DNA of 15,482 nt from Zelonia costaricensis (GCA_030849075.1 JASAOO010002971.1:1-15482); one strand, 5' to 3'. Shown: positions 1 through 9,227, numbered from the stretch's first letter. Program-made: numbers and translations. The notes: a model not told the origin generated them from the letters alone.

Positions 1-338
1 CCCCCCCGCTCCCCCCGCGCCCCCTCGCGCCCCGCCTCTCTTCCTCCACCACCAGGCTTCGTGCATCCGGCGCTTGCGCCGTGCCCGTACGTTGTGTCGT
101 CGTGAGCTGGCCCGCGCAGCCACAGGCGCCTCTCCCGCCGCCCCCGCAACGCCCTGCACCCCGGTTAGCTCTTCACAGCTCGACACCGCTGGATTCGTGG
201 CTCCTCCTTTGTTCCCTTTCTTTCAGTGCAGGAGACCTTGCTTCGCGGGCTGGTGATCACTACGGAGGGCCCCTGGTGTCCTTGCCGTACCTGTGGGGCT
301 GCAGAATACACAGGACGCCCAACAGAAACAACGCTGGG

Positions 339-359
339 ACACACACACACACACACACA
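339..359 (+). repeat. (AC)n microsatellite, about 10 units
   Basis: A perfect AC run lies in the spacer before the first gene. Such dinucleotide runs are common in Leishmania intergenic DNA and often vary in length between strains. Confidence 0.95.
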
Positions 360-597
360 TTTGCGGCTCCTACGCCGCCCCTCCTCCGCCTTTTTTTTTC
401 CTCTTTGGGTTTCTCGTCTGCCCACCGGGCCCGCCACTTGTAAACGTCGCCGTGTGCTGTGGTCGTGTCGCCCGCGTCTGCCTGTGTCCTCTTCATCTTT
501 TTTTTCTGGGCGGCTTCGCGGAGCTTCCAGTGCATCGTGTTCTTCTTCTCTGTTCTGTGTGTAGCAACGTGCAAGCGACCGTGTCGTGTGCGGGGGC

Positions 598-645
598 CTA
601 TTCCTCCCTCTCTTTTTTCTCTCTCCCCCGCTTGCCGTGTAACAG
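598..645 (+). promoter_or_regulatory. Candidate trans-splice acceptor for the gene at 803
   Basis: A nearly uninterrupted pyrimidine tract (about 598-635) is followed by the AG at 644-645. That would give a 5' leader of about 157 nt after spliced-leader addition. A second, weaker choice is the pyrimidine-rich stretch ending in the AG at 563-564. Trypanosomatid mRNAs receive the spliced leader at an AG downstream of such tracts; the choice here is inference. Confidence 0.5.
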
Positions 646-802
646 CACATTTGGGCTGAGTAGCGTGTGCGCGTTTGCGTGTGCCCCGCTCCACTGCCGT
701 ACAGCTTCGCTGTGTACACGTGCCTGCGAGTCCGTGTCCAGACCTCTTCGACGTGCCTCTCCACCACCACACGGGGGCCACTCCTCAAGACAGCTTGCCG
801 CG

Positions 803-1699
803 ATGCCGCGCCCTCCGCCGCCGCGTCGCGCGCCGCCGGCCGCAAATGTTGTGAAGGAGCTCAGCGTCGGCACGTATGCCGTCACCCAGATCAAGGTACG
901 CGCCGGCGGTGCCTCTGTCACGTCGCAGCGGCTTCTGCAGATGCGCGACTCCATCAACGACATCACCATCGCCGCCGCCACGGCGCAGGACTCGCTGCAG
1001 GCCATCAAGCGCAACCCCGCCGTGCGTCCGCCATCCCCGTGTGCCGGGGCATCGACTGGGGGCTCAGACGTGCAGTCCCTCGCCTTCGCCTCTTCCACAC
1101 GCGCCAGGCTGGCGGACGAGGAGAGGACGCAGGACGACCACTACGGCCGGATGCAAGAGATGGCACACGTGGCGTCGGAGGTGCAGCGGGCCAGTCGCGA
1201 CCGTATGCTGCAGAGCTACAAGCAGCACGTCGAGGTGCAGCTCGCGGCTGCCGCAGCGGACGGGCGACTGCCGCCGCCACCCTGCAAGAGCGGCTTGACG
1301 CCAACGCACCAGCAGACGATGCTCAACCCGTACAGCGTGGCAAGTCGCCCGTCCCGTCTTGCCGTCTCGAGCGGGTCGTACTCCGCGGGCACTTTCACGA
1401 CTGCCCCCTCCCCGCCGTCGTCCACAGCGTCTTTCCGCAAGTCGATGCCGGCCACCGTCACGAGCCCGTACCGCACCTCGACCTCGAGCGCGGCACCATC
1501 GTACGTGCCCTCCGCCGCCCCGGCAGGCGCCCCGTACGGCGCTTCTCTGTACCCGCCCGCCGCTGGCATCACACCAGCGCCTGCGTACTCGCCCTTCCCA
1601 CCCGCGGTGTACGGCAGCTACGGGCAGGCGCCGCCACCGCAGCCACGCTGGAACCCGCCGCAGGCCCAACATGGGCAGCAGCGCTTCCATGCCTTCTGA
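803..1699 (+). CDS. Hypothetical protein with helical centre and Pro/Ala/Ser/Tyr-rich tail
   Basis: The product has 298 residues and I do not recognise its family. I chose ATG 803 because it is the first ATG in the window and lies about 157 nt after a good acceptor, although the frame is open further upstream. Visible layout: a Pro/Arg-rich start (residues 1-14); a short region around VKELSVGTYAVTQIKV; probable helices at about 39-70 (QRLLQMRDSINDITIAAA) and about 100-158 (many Glu, Arg, Gln); then, from about 165, a disordered tail rich in Pro, Ala, Ser, Thr and Tyr. No signal peptide, membrane segment or catalytic motif is visible. Codons are strongly GC-ending, as expected for Leishmania coding DNA. 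The tail resembles that of the next gene. The coiled-coil plus low-complexity design would suit a structural or scaffold protein, but that is only inference. Confidence 0.85.
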   Translation: MPRPPPPRRAPPAANVVKELSVGTYAVTQIKVRAGGASVTSQRLLQMRDSINDITIAAATAQDSLQAIKRNPAVRPPSPCAGASTGGSDVQSLAFASSTRARLADEERTQDDHYGRMQEMAHVASEVQRASRDRMLQSYKQHVEVQLAAAAADGRLPPPPCKSGLTPTHQQTMLNPYSVASRPSRLAVSSGSYSAGTFTTAPSPPSSTASFRKSMPATVTSPYRTSTSSAAPSYVPSAAPAGAPYGASLYPPAAGITPAPAYSPFPPAVYGSYGQAPPPQPRWNPPQAQHGQQRFHAF

Positions 1700-2720
1700 G
1701 CAACACACAAGACCAGAAAAAAAAAAAGAGGGTACGCAAACGCAGGGAAGCCAACGAGGGGATTGGGGCCCTGCCGTCCACCGCGCGGAAGTGAAAACAC
1801 GGTATGCGCATCGCGTGCGTCGTGATGCTGCGCCCCATGCTTGCTTGCGTGCGTGGCATGCCTTCGCGTGTCCCTTCACGCTACTCTAGCGCACCGATCG
1901 CGCATGTGCCGCGCTCGATCCGGCGTCGCTCGTGAATGGAAGCCGTGACGGTTCGGCTCCACCCCAAAACGCCTGTCAAGGGAAGACAATACTGGAAGCA
2001 AACGAAACAGGATGGAATCCACATCGCAGCCATCTCCTGGAGAGTGTGTGCACATTGCTGCATCGAGTTGAACCCAGGTAGCAGCTCCGGAGTCCTCGGA
2101 GGCTTAGTCTCGCGCGCAAGAGCGGGTTGAGGCGAGGTGAGAGCGGGAGGGCAGTAGCACTGGACCGCGCAACGAGCGCACACCGCGTTGCGTTGCCTCC
2201 ATTGCCCAGCAGGTAATGAAGCGTTTGCGCCGCAGTTCTCCGTGCCTCCCACCCTCTCCCCCTTCGCCGCTGCCTTGACCAGACAGCGCTCTGCTGACTA
2301 CTGATGTCAGCACAACCGGAGCACGGCTTTGAATCCCCTCCACTATACCCATCTCTCATTTCCTTGTACTACCTCTCTGTCGTCATTCTGGCTCTTCTAT
2401 CCTGGAACACACCTCCCCCCCCCTCGCCTTCCTCAGAGTGTGCCTCAGGCCGCTTTCATACACAGAGCCGTGTACGCGTCGACAACAGCAACACCCTCTC
2501 CGCTTCTTTACGTGAAGTGTGTGAGAGAGCAGAAAGAAAAAGGAGGAGCCGACGCGCCAGCTGCACACGAATCCGAATCACGCACACGTGCGTGTGTGAC
2601 AACACCCTCACTCCTCACAACTGCGGTCCTCCCTCTCCCTCTCCCTCCCTCTCCCTTCCGCCGTGCGCGCGTGTCGGTGTGCACGCGACCCATCAGGGAT
2701 CCGGGTTGACGCGTAGCCGT
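1700..2720. other. Spacer between the first and second genes
   Basis: No convincing gene is visible. The left part is probably the 3' UTR of the first gene: an A11 run at 1717-1727 begins 18 nt after the stop, and about nine ATGs fall between 1700 and 2306. From 2307 to 2789 there is no ATG, and the sequence turns pyrimidine-rich with a CCCTCT-like tract at about 2629-2657. The segment 1920-2290 is compositionally more balanced than its flanks, and I could not assign it to any repeat family. Confidence 0.6.
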
Positions 2721-2744
2721 TACTTCTTCTTCTCTCCTTTCCAG
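2721..2744 (+). promoter_or_regulatory. Trans-splice acceptor for the gene at 2790
   Basis: A pyrimidine tract of about 20 nt (2723-2742) ends in the AG at 2743-2744. This leaves a leader of about 45 nt before ATG 2790. Further AGs at 2756, 2766 and 2783 could serve as minor sites. The pattern is seen; its use is inferred from the general trypanosomatid rule. Confidence 0.65.
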
Positions 2745-2789
2745 TACTATTCCCTCAGTCGCCTCAGGTGGCGCACCGTTGCAGCCGAA

Positions 2790-4880
2790 ATGCTGCCGGC
2801 ATCGACGATGGGGCTGCAGCCCACAACGCACCTCGTCGAGGTTGACGTCGCGCCGCAGCTGGCCGCCATCCACGATGACTTCGCCCCTCTCCTGCGCCTC
2901 TCCGGCGTCTGCGTGGTGAGCAGCCTCGGCCTCGGCGCGGGTGGCGGCCCGAACGGCACGTCTATCAGCGGTGCTGTCAGCAATGCCGGGCTCTCCGGCA
3001 GCGACGACGAGGACGTGCGTGGGCGGCGCAGCCCGGCGATGTCGCCGGTGCGTGCGTCGGAAACGAAGTTGGCGGAGCTGCTGGCCCCTGTCACGGTAAC
3101 TCTGCCGCCGCCCATGTCGAACGAGGACATCGCCTTCCTGACGCACTATGTGCAGCGCCACCGCGCGCACGAGGAGTTCGAGCGCACGTACGTCGCGCTC
3201 ATTTTCCAGGAGTACAAGCGGCGCAAGGGCGTCGAGCAGAAGTGGAGCGACGGGGCGGCGGCGATGCGCACGGAGCTGGAGCGGCTGCGCCAGCGCGAGC
3301 TGCCGCCCGAAGTGCGTGCCGCCCTGCACGGCCTCGTCAACCAGGAGTCTGCGGGCCGTGCGGCGCTGGAGGAGGCGTACGAGAAGTTCCTGCAGTGGAT
3401 CCGTGACACGACGCCGCAGTGGATCGAGGCGGCGCGGCGGACGGAGAAGCAGCGCGTCGACAACGAGGCCGCCAAAAAGGCAGCCATGGCGGCTGCACGC
3501 GAGGCCCTTGCGCAGGAGCTGGCCATGGGCCGCCAGCTTGACGACGCTAGCGGGCGCAGCTCCCCGCCGCACACCAACGGCAGCCACGCTGCGGCGGCTC
3601 TTGGTGCGGCGACGGTGGCGGTGAACGAGGACGGCACGCTGTCCTACGAGCCGACGGTCTCCGTGGAGGCGCAGATGCGCGCGGCGCAGGAGGCCAAGGA
3701 GCCGCTTTCGCCAACGGAGCTGCGCCGCAAGGCGATTCGGATGCTGGAGGCTGAGGAGGTCGAGATGAAGCGGCGCCGCGAGGAGCAACTGCGCGTGCTG
3801 CGGGTGCAGGAGGAGCAGCTCCGCGCCGAGATGGCGCTCAAGGCGCAACACGAGCAGGAGCTGGCGGAGCAGCACGAGCGCGAGGCTGCCCGGAAGCGTG
3901 ACGAGGAGGTGGCGCGGCGCTACGACGCGCTGCTGGAGCAGGAGTTCGTGCTGCAGAGCCGACTGCGTGAGCGCGAGGAGGCTGAGGCCAGGCAGGAGGC
4001 GGAGCGGCGCGCCGCGTTGGCGCGGGTGGCTGCCGAGGAGGCGGAGCTGCGGCGGCGACTGCAGGAGACGGAGGACCGCCGCAAGGCATCTGCAGAGGAG
4101 GCGGCGCGTGTGGCGCGGGAGGCCAAGATGCGCGAGGTGCGCGAGCAGGAGGAACAGCTGCGACAGCGCATTGCCCAGCGAACGGCCGCCGTGGAGGCGG
4201 AGCAGCGCGACCGCGAGGCCGAGGCCCGCATCCACGCCGAGGCGATGGCGGTGCGGGCCCAGCAGGAGGAGGCGCTGCGGCGCGCCAAGGCGTCGCAGGA
4301 GCAGGTGGAGAAGGAGCAGCAGCTCACCTACCTGCGCGAGCAGGAGGAGCTGTACAAGCGGCGCTTGCGCGAGAAGGAGCTGGCCGAGATCGAGGAGAAG
4401 CGCCGCGCTGCGGGGGCCCACTGGCACCAGCAGCAGCATCAGTACGCACCTGGCCCAGCCCCTGCGCCCTCCGCGTGGCCAGCGGCGCTACCCTCCGTGT
4501 CGTCCACGTCCGCCACTCCACTCACCATGGCGGCGGCGCCACCCACACCGTACGCCGCCCCACAGCACTCGGCCGCCGCCTCGTACGCGTCGGCAGCGCC
4601 GTCCCCGGCGTACCCGGCAGCGGTGGCGCCGCCCGCTGCGTACCAGCCCTACGCCGCGCCAATGCAGGCACCCCCGCCGCGGTTCGACTACGGGGGCTAC
4701 CCCTACGCCCACCCGGCGCCGTACGCCGCGGCCCCTGCGGCCCCTACCGCGTACCCGCCATACCCCTACCCAGCCATGGCGGTGCCAGGCGCCGGGTACT
4801 ACGCCGGGGTGCCGGCACCGATGGCGATGCCGCAGCCGTCTCCGTACGGCCCCGCCGCCGCCGCTGTGTACCCCCACTGA
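2790..4880 (+). CDS. Coiled-coil protein with Pro/Ala/Tyr-rich C-terminal tail
   Basis: The product has 696 residues and I recognise no named family. An in-frame ATG lies at 2304, but it sits before the splice acceptor at 2744, so ATG 2790 is preferred; ATG 2808 is an alternative. Residues 1-60 are globular-looking, and about 62-85 are acidic and Ser-rich (GSDDEDV). Residues about 109-150 form a probable helix (MSNEDIAFLTHYVQRHRAHE). Further helices with several Trp (KFLQWIRDTTPQWIEAARR) follow to about 250, then a linker. Residues about 307-541 form a continuous, very charged Glu/Arg/Gln/Ala helix, either a coiled coil or a single alpha helix. Residues about 545-696 are almost only Pro, Ala, Tyr, Ser and Gly, with repeated PYAA-type motifs. 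There is no signal peptide or membrane segment. A cytoskeletal or scaffold role is plausible, but this rests on design alone. Confidence 0.93.
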   Translation: MLPASTMGLQPTTHLVEVDVAPQLAAIHDDFAPLLRLSGVCVVSSLGLGAGGGPNGTSISGAVSNAGLSGSDDEDVRGRRSPAMSPVRASETKLAELLAPVTVTLPPPMSNEDIAFLTHYVQRHRAHEEFERTYVALIFQEYKRRKGVEQKWSDGAAAMRTELERLRQRELPPEVRAALHGLVNQESAGRAALEEAYEKFLQWIRDTTPQWIEAARRTEKQRVDNEAAKKAAMAAAREALAQELAMGRQLDDASGRSSPPHTNGSHAAAALGAATVAVNEDGTLSYEPTVSVEAQMRAAQEAKEPLSPTELRRKAIRMLEAEEVEMKRRREEQLRVLRVQEEQLRAEMALKAQHEQELAEQHEREAARKRDEEVARRYDALLEQEFVLQSRLREREEAEARQEAERRAALARVAAEEAELRRRLQETEDRRKASAEEAARVAREAKMREVREQEEQLRQRIAQRTAAVEAEQRDREAEARIHAEAMAVRAQQEEALRRAKASQEQVEKEQQLTYLREQEELYKRRLREKELAEIEEKRRAAGAHWHQQQHQYAPGPAPAPSAWPAALPSVSSTSATPLTMAAAPPTPYAAPQHSAAASYASAAPSPAYPAAVAPPAAYQPYAAPMQAPPPRFDYGGYPYAHPAPYAAAPAAPTAYPPYPYPAMAVPGAGYYAGVPAPMAMPQPSPYGPAAAAVYPH

Positions 4881-5551
4881 GCGAGCGGCTCTTGTGAAGA
4901 AAGGGGGTGAAGAGAAAGAAGAAGGAGGGGGGGTGCGGGAGGTGGGGAAGAGAAGGAGGGCGATGGCGATGTGTGTTTGTGGGTGGTCTTGGATCGTCTT
5001 TGCCATCCCCCGCCTCTCTCCCTTGTCTGTGTCCGCCAAGGGACGCTGATGCACGACAAGTCGTCATTAGTGGCCTCATCTTGGACTTCAGCAACCCTCC
5101 TTCTTTTTTTCTTTTTGCCTCGATTGAAGGCGCAGGTGCCGCCGGGGATGACTGGCACACACGCGCATCTGCCACGAGGTGCGTCTGTGCGTTTTGCAAC
5201 CCGAGCTCGTTCTCCCCGCTTCTGCTATCACGCCTCTACCTTTTCTCTGTCTTTCTCCTGCGCGTTCTCACCATCTCTCGCACTCCCTCTTCTGTGCTTC
5301 TCTATCGAGAGACAGCGCTGCTGTACTGCTCCTGTGCTTTTCTTTTTGTGTGTGCGCGTGCTACGCGTCCCTCTTGTTGTTGCTCCTCCGCTTTCCCCCC
5401 GTGTCGTCGTAGTGCGTCTTCTTGTCCTCCTCCTTCTCCATCCCTTCACTCCGTCCTCCTCCCCATCTGCTTCCGGCCCCCCCTCCTTCCCCCTACGGGC
5501 GGCGTGGGTCCGCTACCGGTGCCCGCTCCCTATTTCGCAGTGCAGACAGCG
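4881..5551. other. Spacer after the coiled-coil gene, purine-rich tract then pyrimidine-rich DNA
   Basis: Directly after the stop, about 4895-4968 is dominated by G and A with several GGG runs. Four ATGs fall before 5151; then 5151-5551 has no ATG and is pyrimidine-rich, ending in CTATTTCGCAG (AG at 5539-5540) just before the ATG at 5552. The left part is probably the 3' UTR of the preceding gene. No convincing protein-coding segment is visible here. Confidence 0.55.
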
Positions 5552-6070
5552 ATGCCTCTCGACTCGGATGGAAAAGCGGCACAGTCCGGAAGAAGAAAAA
5601 AGACGAGGAGAAAAGGAAGAGACACCAGTTCTGGCTGCGCAAGCGGTGACACTGTCCCAGCAGAGGTGCATGGCGGCAACTATCCAGCAAGACAGAAAAA
5701 AAAAAGAAGTGCCTTGAGAGGGTGGGCTAAGCTGCTCGATCCACGCACTTGGCATCCTGTACAAAACCCGGACTGTGTGTTAGACTCCCACGGCGGTGAG
5801 GCCGAGGTGCGAGTGCGTGTGTGTATGTGTGTGTGCATGCACGCGCAGCCACGAACCGTCTGCGTGTCGATGTCCCCGAGACTACCCGTACTCCGACTAT
5901 GTTTTTGTCGACTGTCCACTGCGGAGAGCGGCAAGACGCTGTGCAACGCAGTGCCAATTCTGCCGTCACTGTCGGTGCCAAGCACACCGAGACACGCTCG
6001 CTCACTTCAACTGCCTCTTCTTCTCCCGTCTCTCTCCCCACCTCTTCTTCTCCGCTGTGCTGTGCGTTAA
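5552..6070 (+). other. Doubtful small ORF, 172 residues
   Basis: An ATG 12 nt after an acceptor-like AG (5539-5540) opens a frame to the TAA at 6068-6070. The first 80 or so residues are basic and hydrophilic (KAAQSGRRKKTRRKGRD near the start). The later part is low complexity and includes a Cys/Val run encoded by a GT repeat. Codon use is unlike the real genes here, with many AGA, AAA, TTA, CTA and GTA codons where Leishmania coding DNA prefers GC-ending codons. The start context looks gene-like and the body does not. It could be a fast-evolving small gene, a non-coding RNA or chance. Confidence 0.18.
5811..5837 (+). repeat. Imperfect (GT)n run
   Basis: A GT-rich stretch is interrupted by single bases (GTGTGTATGTGTGTGTGCATG). 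It lies inside the doubtful ORF and argues against that ORF being coding. Confidence 0.8.
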
Positions 6071-6086
6071 TCCCGCCTGAACACCC

Positions 6087-6101
6087 TTTTTTTTTTTTTT
6101 T
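6087..6101 (+). repeat. T15 homopolymer
   Basis: Fifteen consecutive T are followed by a short pyrimidine stretch and two overlapping ATGs at 6115 and 6118. A further T13 run lies at 6331-6343. Neither is followed within a few bases by an AG. Confidence 0.95.
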
Positions 6102-6592
6102 CGCCTCTTCCACCATGATGGCCTTCGCGCGCTTTGTGTCTGTGCGACTGCGACAGTGGCAGCAGCGGCTACTCTGGTGTGGCGAATACGCACACAACAG
6201 GCACCAACCCTGGCCACGACGCTCGCACCTCGCAAGCACGTACACGTACACCCTTCCCCCCACACAAACACACATCCACGCACACGAGTGCTTCTCGACG
6301 GTAGTCAAACCAAGCCATTTTCTGTTCCACTTTTTTTTTTTTTGGGTTTCCCAGCACCAAAAGAAGGCACGACTGTGCGCTGCCACGCACACGTGCAGTC
6401 ACAGCTGTTTTCGCTTTTTTGTTTGTCTCGCACTCACCCTTTCCCATTTACCCGTTCTTCCTTTCCCCTTTTTCCTGGTCTCAGCCCTTGTCCCGCTCCT
6501 CGCATAATTTCACACAATCCTGTAAGGCCGCAAGTGCCCGTGTTGCGTTGGCCGTGTTCCCATTTCGACGCACCCGCAATAGCAACTACAAT

Positions 6593-6613
6593 ACACACAC
6601 ACACACACACACA
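6593..6613 (+). repeat. (AC)n microsatellite
   Basis: A perfect AC run of about ten units lies in the long spacer. Confidence 0.95.
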
Positions 6614-6883
6614 AAACACACTTGCGAGCTGCCAGCATAAAGGTCACAAACAAGCAAGAAAAGCGGCCCATACAACAGATTCGGCTCCCTCGCCGTGAAG
6701 CCGTGAAGTCCCGGGAGCCCCCCCCTCTGTGCAGCTCGTCACACTTTGATTGGCTGTTTTTGTGTTAGTTTCCCTCCTTTCTCTCTCTACGTGCTGAGAC
6801 GTGCGTACGAGGTGGAGCTTAGCAGGCTGCTCAGCACACACCCCGCTACACACGGCTCCACTCCACTCCCCGACACTCACGCA

Positions 6884-6886
<3 letters not shown>

Positions 6887-6921
<35 letters not shown>
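6887..6921 (+). repeat. (AC)n microsatellite, longest in the window
   Basis: An AC run of about 17 units lies in the long spacer. It is the most promising length-variable marker in this window. Confidence 0.95.
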
Positions 6922-6925
<4 letters not shown>

Positions 6926-7200
6926 CGTGGGTGCTCGCATCGTTCGCACTAGTCTTCCGCACGTTCGCGCCGTGCTTGCGCACGTGCTTGTGGTATCATC
7001 TTTTGCCTTCACATTTGCCCACCCCTCCGTTTCGTTTTTTTTTCTTTACGCCGTGGCGAAGGGCTCCCTTTTCAACCGTGTGCGTGTGTTGATTGGCTGT
7101 GCTCCTTTGCCCGCGCTTGGCGCTTCTCCGATTCCCCGCCTCGTGTTTGTGACTTTTTGGTGCGCCCCTCCTCTGTGATTTCGGCTTCTCTCCTTTTTTT

Positions 7201-7239
7201 ATGATTTGCTTTCTCCCGAGTTTCTCCACCTTCACTTGA
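7201..7239 (+). other. Upstream ORF of 12 codons
   Basis: One of only two ATGs between 6121 and 9563 opens here, directly after a T7 run, and stops at TGA 7237-7239. If the kinase leader extends this far, this would be an upstream ORF able to reduce translation of the kinase. No conservation evidence is available. Confidence 0.25.
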
Positions 7240-8136
7240 TCCCCCTGTCAGACTCCTTTCTCTGTTTTTGTTTTTCTTTCTCGCTCTCTTCCCTGCACAC
7301 TCTGTTGCCGTTGGTTTGTTTACCGCTTGTTGTGCTTTTGTTCGACGAGGGCGGGTGCTCTAGCTTCTGCTTCACTGTGGTTCTCTCCGTCTGTGTCTCT
7401 CTCCCACCCTGACAACCGCTTGCGGTGGCACACGCACATACACCCTCACCCCAGTACATCTATTTGCGTTTCGGCGAGCCGGCAGCGATCCTTCGAGCAC
7501 GGCGTTGCCCTTTTTTGTCTTTCCGCTCTACCCGAGGGGAGCATCGCCGCCACGCCGCTTCGTCCTTGTGCCCCTCACCGCACACGCACTGGCGTCTACT
7601 CTCAGTGCGCCCAGCACCTCCATCTTGTTGCTTCTCTTTGCCTCGCAGCCTTTTTCGTGTTCGCTCCCCCTCCCCTCTCCCCCCTCCCCCTGCCCGAGAC
7701 GAGGAAGGAGATTGCCGTAACCCGTGCTTGAACTGCCGCAGCCGTCCCGTTGCTCTTTTTTTTTTTGCGCGGTAATCGTGTGCGCGGTAGTTTTGTGTGT
7801 CGCGACGACTCTGGTTTGCTGCTCGTACAGTTTTGCAGGTCCCACCCGCTGCGCGTGGACGGAGCTCGTGGTGAGTGATACCTCTGCACCTCGATCTTGA
7901 GAAGAACAGACAGTCCAGCACTGGAGAGTGTGGTCACCGGCGTCCTCCCTCTGCTTGCGCGCGTTCTTCTTGTTGTTCAGCCATCATATCTCTGCTGCTT
8001 TGATTTCTTTTTCTTTTAATTATCACAAGTGCTCTGCGTGATCTCGTTTGGAACCTTGCGATCTTCGTAAGCTGTGTTTGCGATCGTCGCGTTTTTTCTG
8101 CTCGATCTCCTCTATCACCCCCCCTCTCCAAACACG

Positions 8137-8157
8137 CACACACACACACACACACAC
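8137..8157 (+). repeat. (CA)n microsatellite
   Basis: A perfect CA run of about ten units lies in the long spacer. Confidence 0.95.
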
Positions 8158-8334
8158 GGTCGCCTTCGAAAAAAGGTGTTCTAGCTGCGCAAACGCTCCA
8201 CGTGCGCGATTGTCATTCTTCTGTACGGCTGCAAGCCACCTCCGTGTCGTGTGCGCACTCGCTCTCTCCATCTCTCTCTCTTCGGAGGTACCACTTCCAA
8301 CCTCTGTAAAGAAGTGCTCTGTACGCCTCTGCGT

Positions 8335-8349
8335 ATGTTCCTGTGCTGA
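8335..8349 (+). other. Minimal upstream ORF of 4 codons
   Basis: This is the second and last ATG before the kinase start. It encodes only Met-Phe-Leu-Cys before TGA. Its effect would depend on whether the mRNA begins upstream of 8335. Confidence 0.25.
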
Positions 8350-8533
8350 CTTGTTTTTTTTCTCTCTTTGTATCTCCCGTGCATCTCACCTGCGTGTGCT
8401 CGTGAGTGGGATCTCGTCTCGTGCTGGCTGTGTTCTTTGTTTTCTTTTTGTTGCTTGTCCATCACACGGTGTCTCCGTTTTTTTCTTTGTGTGTGGGCGG
8501 GGAGGCATCCCGTTCTTGACCAACCACCACCCC

Positions 8534-8559
8534 CACACACACCCACACACACACACACG
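8534..8559 (+). repeat. Imperfect (CA)n run
   Basis: Two CA blocks are separated by a CCC interruption. Confidence 0.85.
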
Positions 8560-9018
8560 CCACCTTGTTCCAGACGTGCGCGTGTCTGCCCTTTCTCGTC
8601 CAACCGTCGGCTTCACACCGCCTCTCTTCCCCCCTTGTGTTTCTCCGCATCCGGCCCCCTTTCTTTTTTCCGAATTCGCTTTACTAGCTTGATTCCTCTC
8701 CCCCTTTTGTGTTTTCCGCGGTGTTGCCTGCTCACCTGCTGTATCGCTGCGTCCCTCTGCCTCGGCACTCCTTTGTTTTCAGTCGTTTGCCTTGGAGTCA
8801 CGGCGTCGTCCTCGCACTCGCTCTCGCACCACCTTCTGCTCTTTTTGTGGTTCATCCCCCCTCGTTGTTGTGCGCTACTGTGCGCCGTGTCGAGGCGAAT
8901 AGGCCGTTTGGTGCCTCCCTGCGATTTCGCCTCCGCTCCTCCGCTTTCCAGTGGCGTTGCTTACTCTGTACTCTTGTCTACGCTTCGCCTCTTTTTTGGT
9001 TGTTGAGTTTTTTTTTTT

Positions 9019-9029
9019 GTGTGTGTGTG
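9019..9029 (+). repeat. Short (GT)n run after poly-T
   Basis: A run of about ten T (9009-9018) passes directly into GT repeats. It is short and of low weight. Confidence 0.8.
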
Positions 9030-9227
9030 GTTGATCTTTCTGCTGGCGTGTTTGCGTGCGCCTGTGGGGCTGCCGGAGTCCACCTCTCCGCTCCTTCATC
9101 GTCGTCCTTGTCCGACTTCTGCTTCTGCCCCCTCCCCTCCCCTGCCGTCCTCCGCGCTGCGGCACTCTCTCTTCCCCCCTCTCGATCCACGATCATTCTC
9201 CTGAACGCACCCGACACCCCCCTCTCC

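Larger units (their letters stand above)
1..802 (+). other. Pyrimidine-rich upstream region of the first gene
   Basis: This stretch has no recognisable gene. It begins with C-rich sequence, is strongly pyrimidine-biased on the + strand and contains no ATG before position 803. Open frames cross it on both strands, but they translate to low-complexity Ser/Pro/Phe or Arg/Lys/Glu runs produced by the base skew. It most likely holds the spacer and 5' leader of the gene at 803. The frame of that gene stays open back to about 293, which I attribute to skew and not to coding. Basis: composition and ATG absence are seen; the leader role is inferred. Confidence 0.6.

Noticed and set aside
293..802. N-terminal extension of the first gene in the same open frame
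   Set aside because: It contains no ATG, includes residues encoded by an AC repeat and T runs, and lies largely before the best splice acceptor.
2304..2789. N-terminal extension of the coiled-coil gene from ATG 2304
   Set aside because: The segment is low complexity and lies upstream of the clear splice acceptor at 2744, so a normal transcript would not include that ATG.
2508..4439. Long antisense frame (643 codons) opposite the coiled-coil gene
   Set aside because: Leu/Arg/His-rich reading is the expected reverse translation of Glu/Gln/Arg codons on the + strand. There is no independent evidence for a gene.
5228..5449. Basic Arg/Lys/Thr-rich antisense frames in the pyrimidine-rich spacers
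   Set aside because: They arise because a pyrimidine-rich + strand reads as purine codons (Lys, Arg, Glu, Gly) on the other strand.
6115..6507. Frame of 130 codons starting with two Met after a T15 run, with a presequence-like start
   Set aside because: No AG lies between the pyrimidine tract and the ATG, a T13 run encodes poly-Phe, and codon use is not like the real genes. It is more likely chance.
6593..8157. CA runs considered as a CRISPR-like or spaced repeat array
   Set aside because: They are simple dinucleotide runs of unequal length with irregular spacing and no shared flanks.
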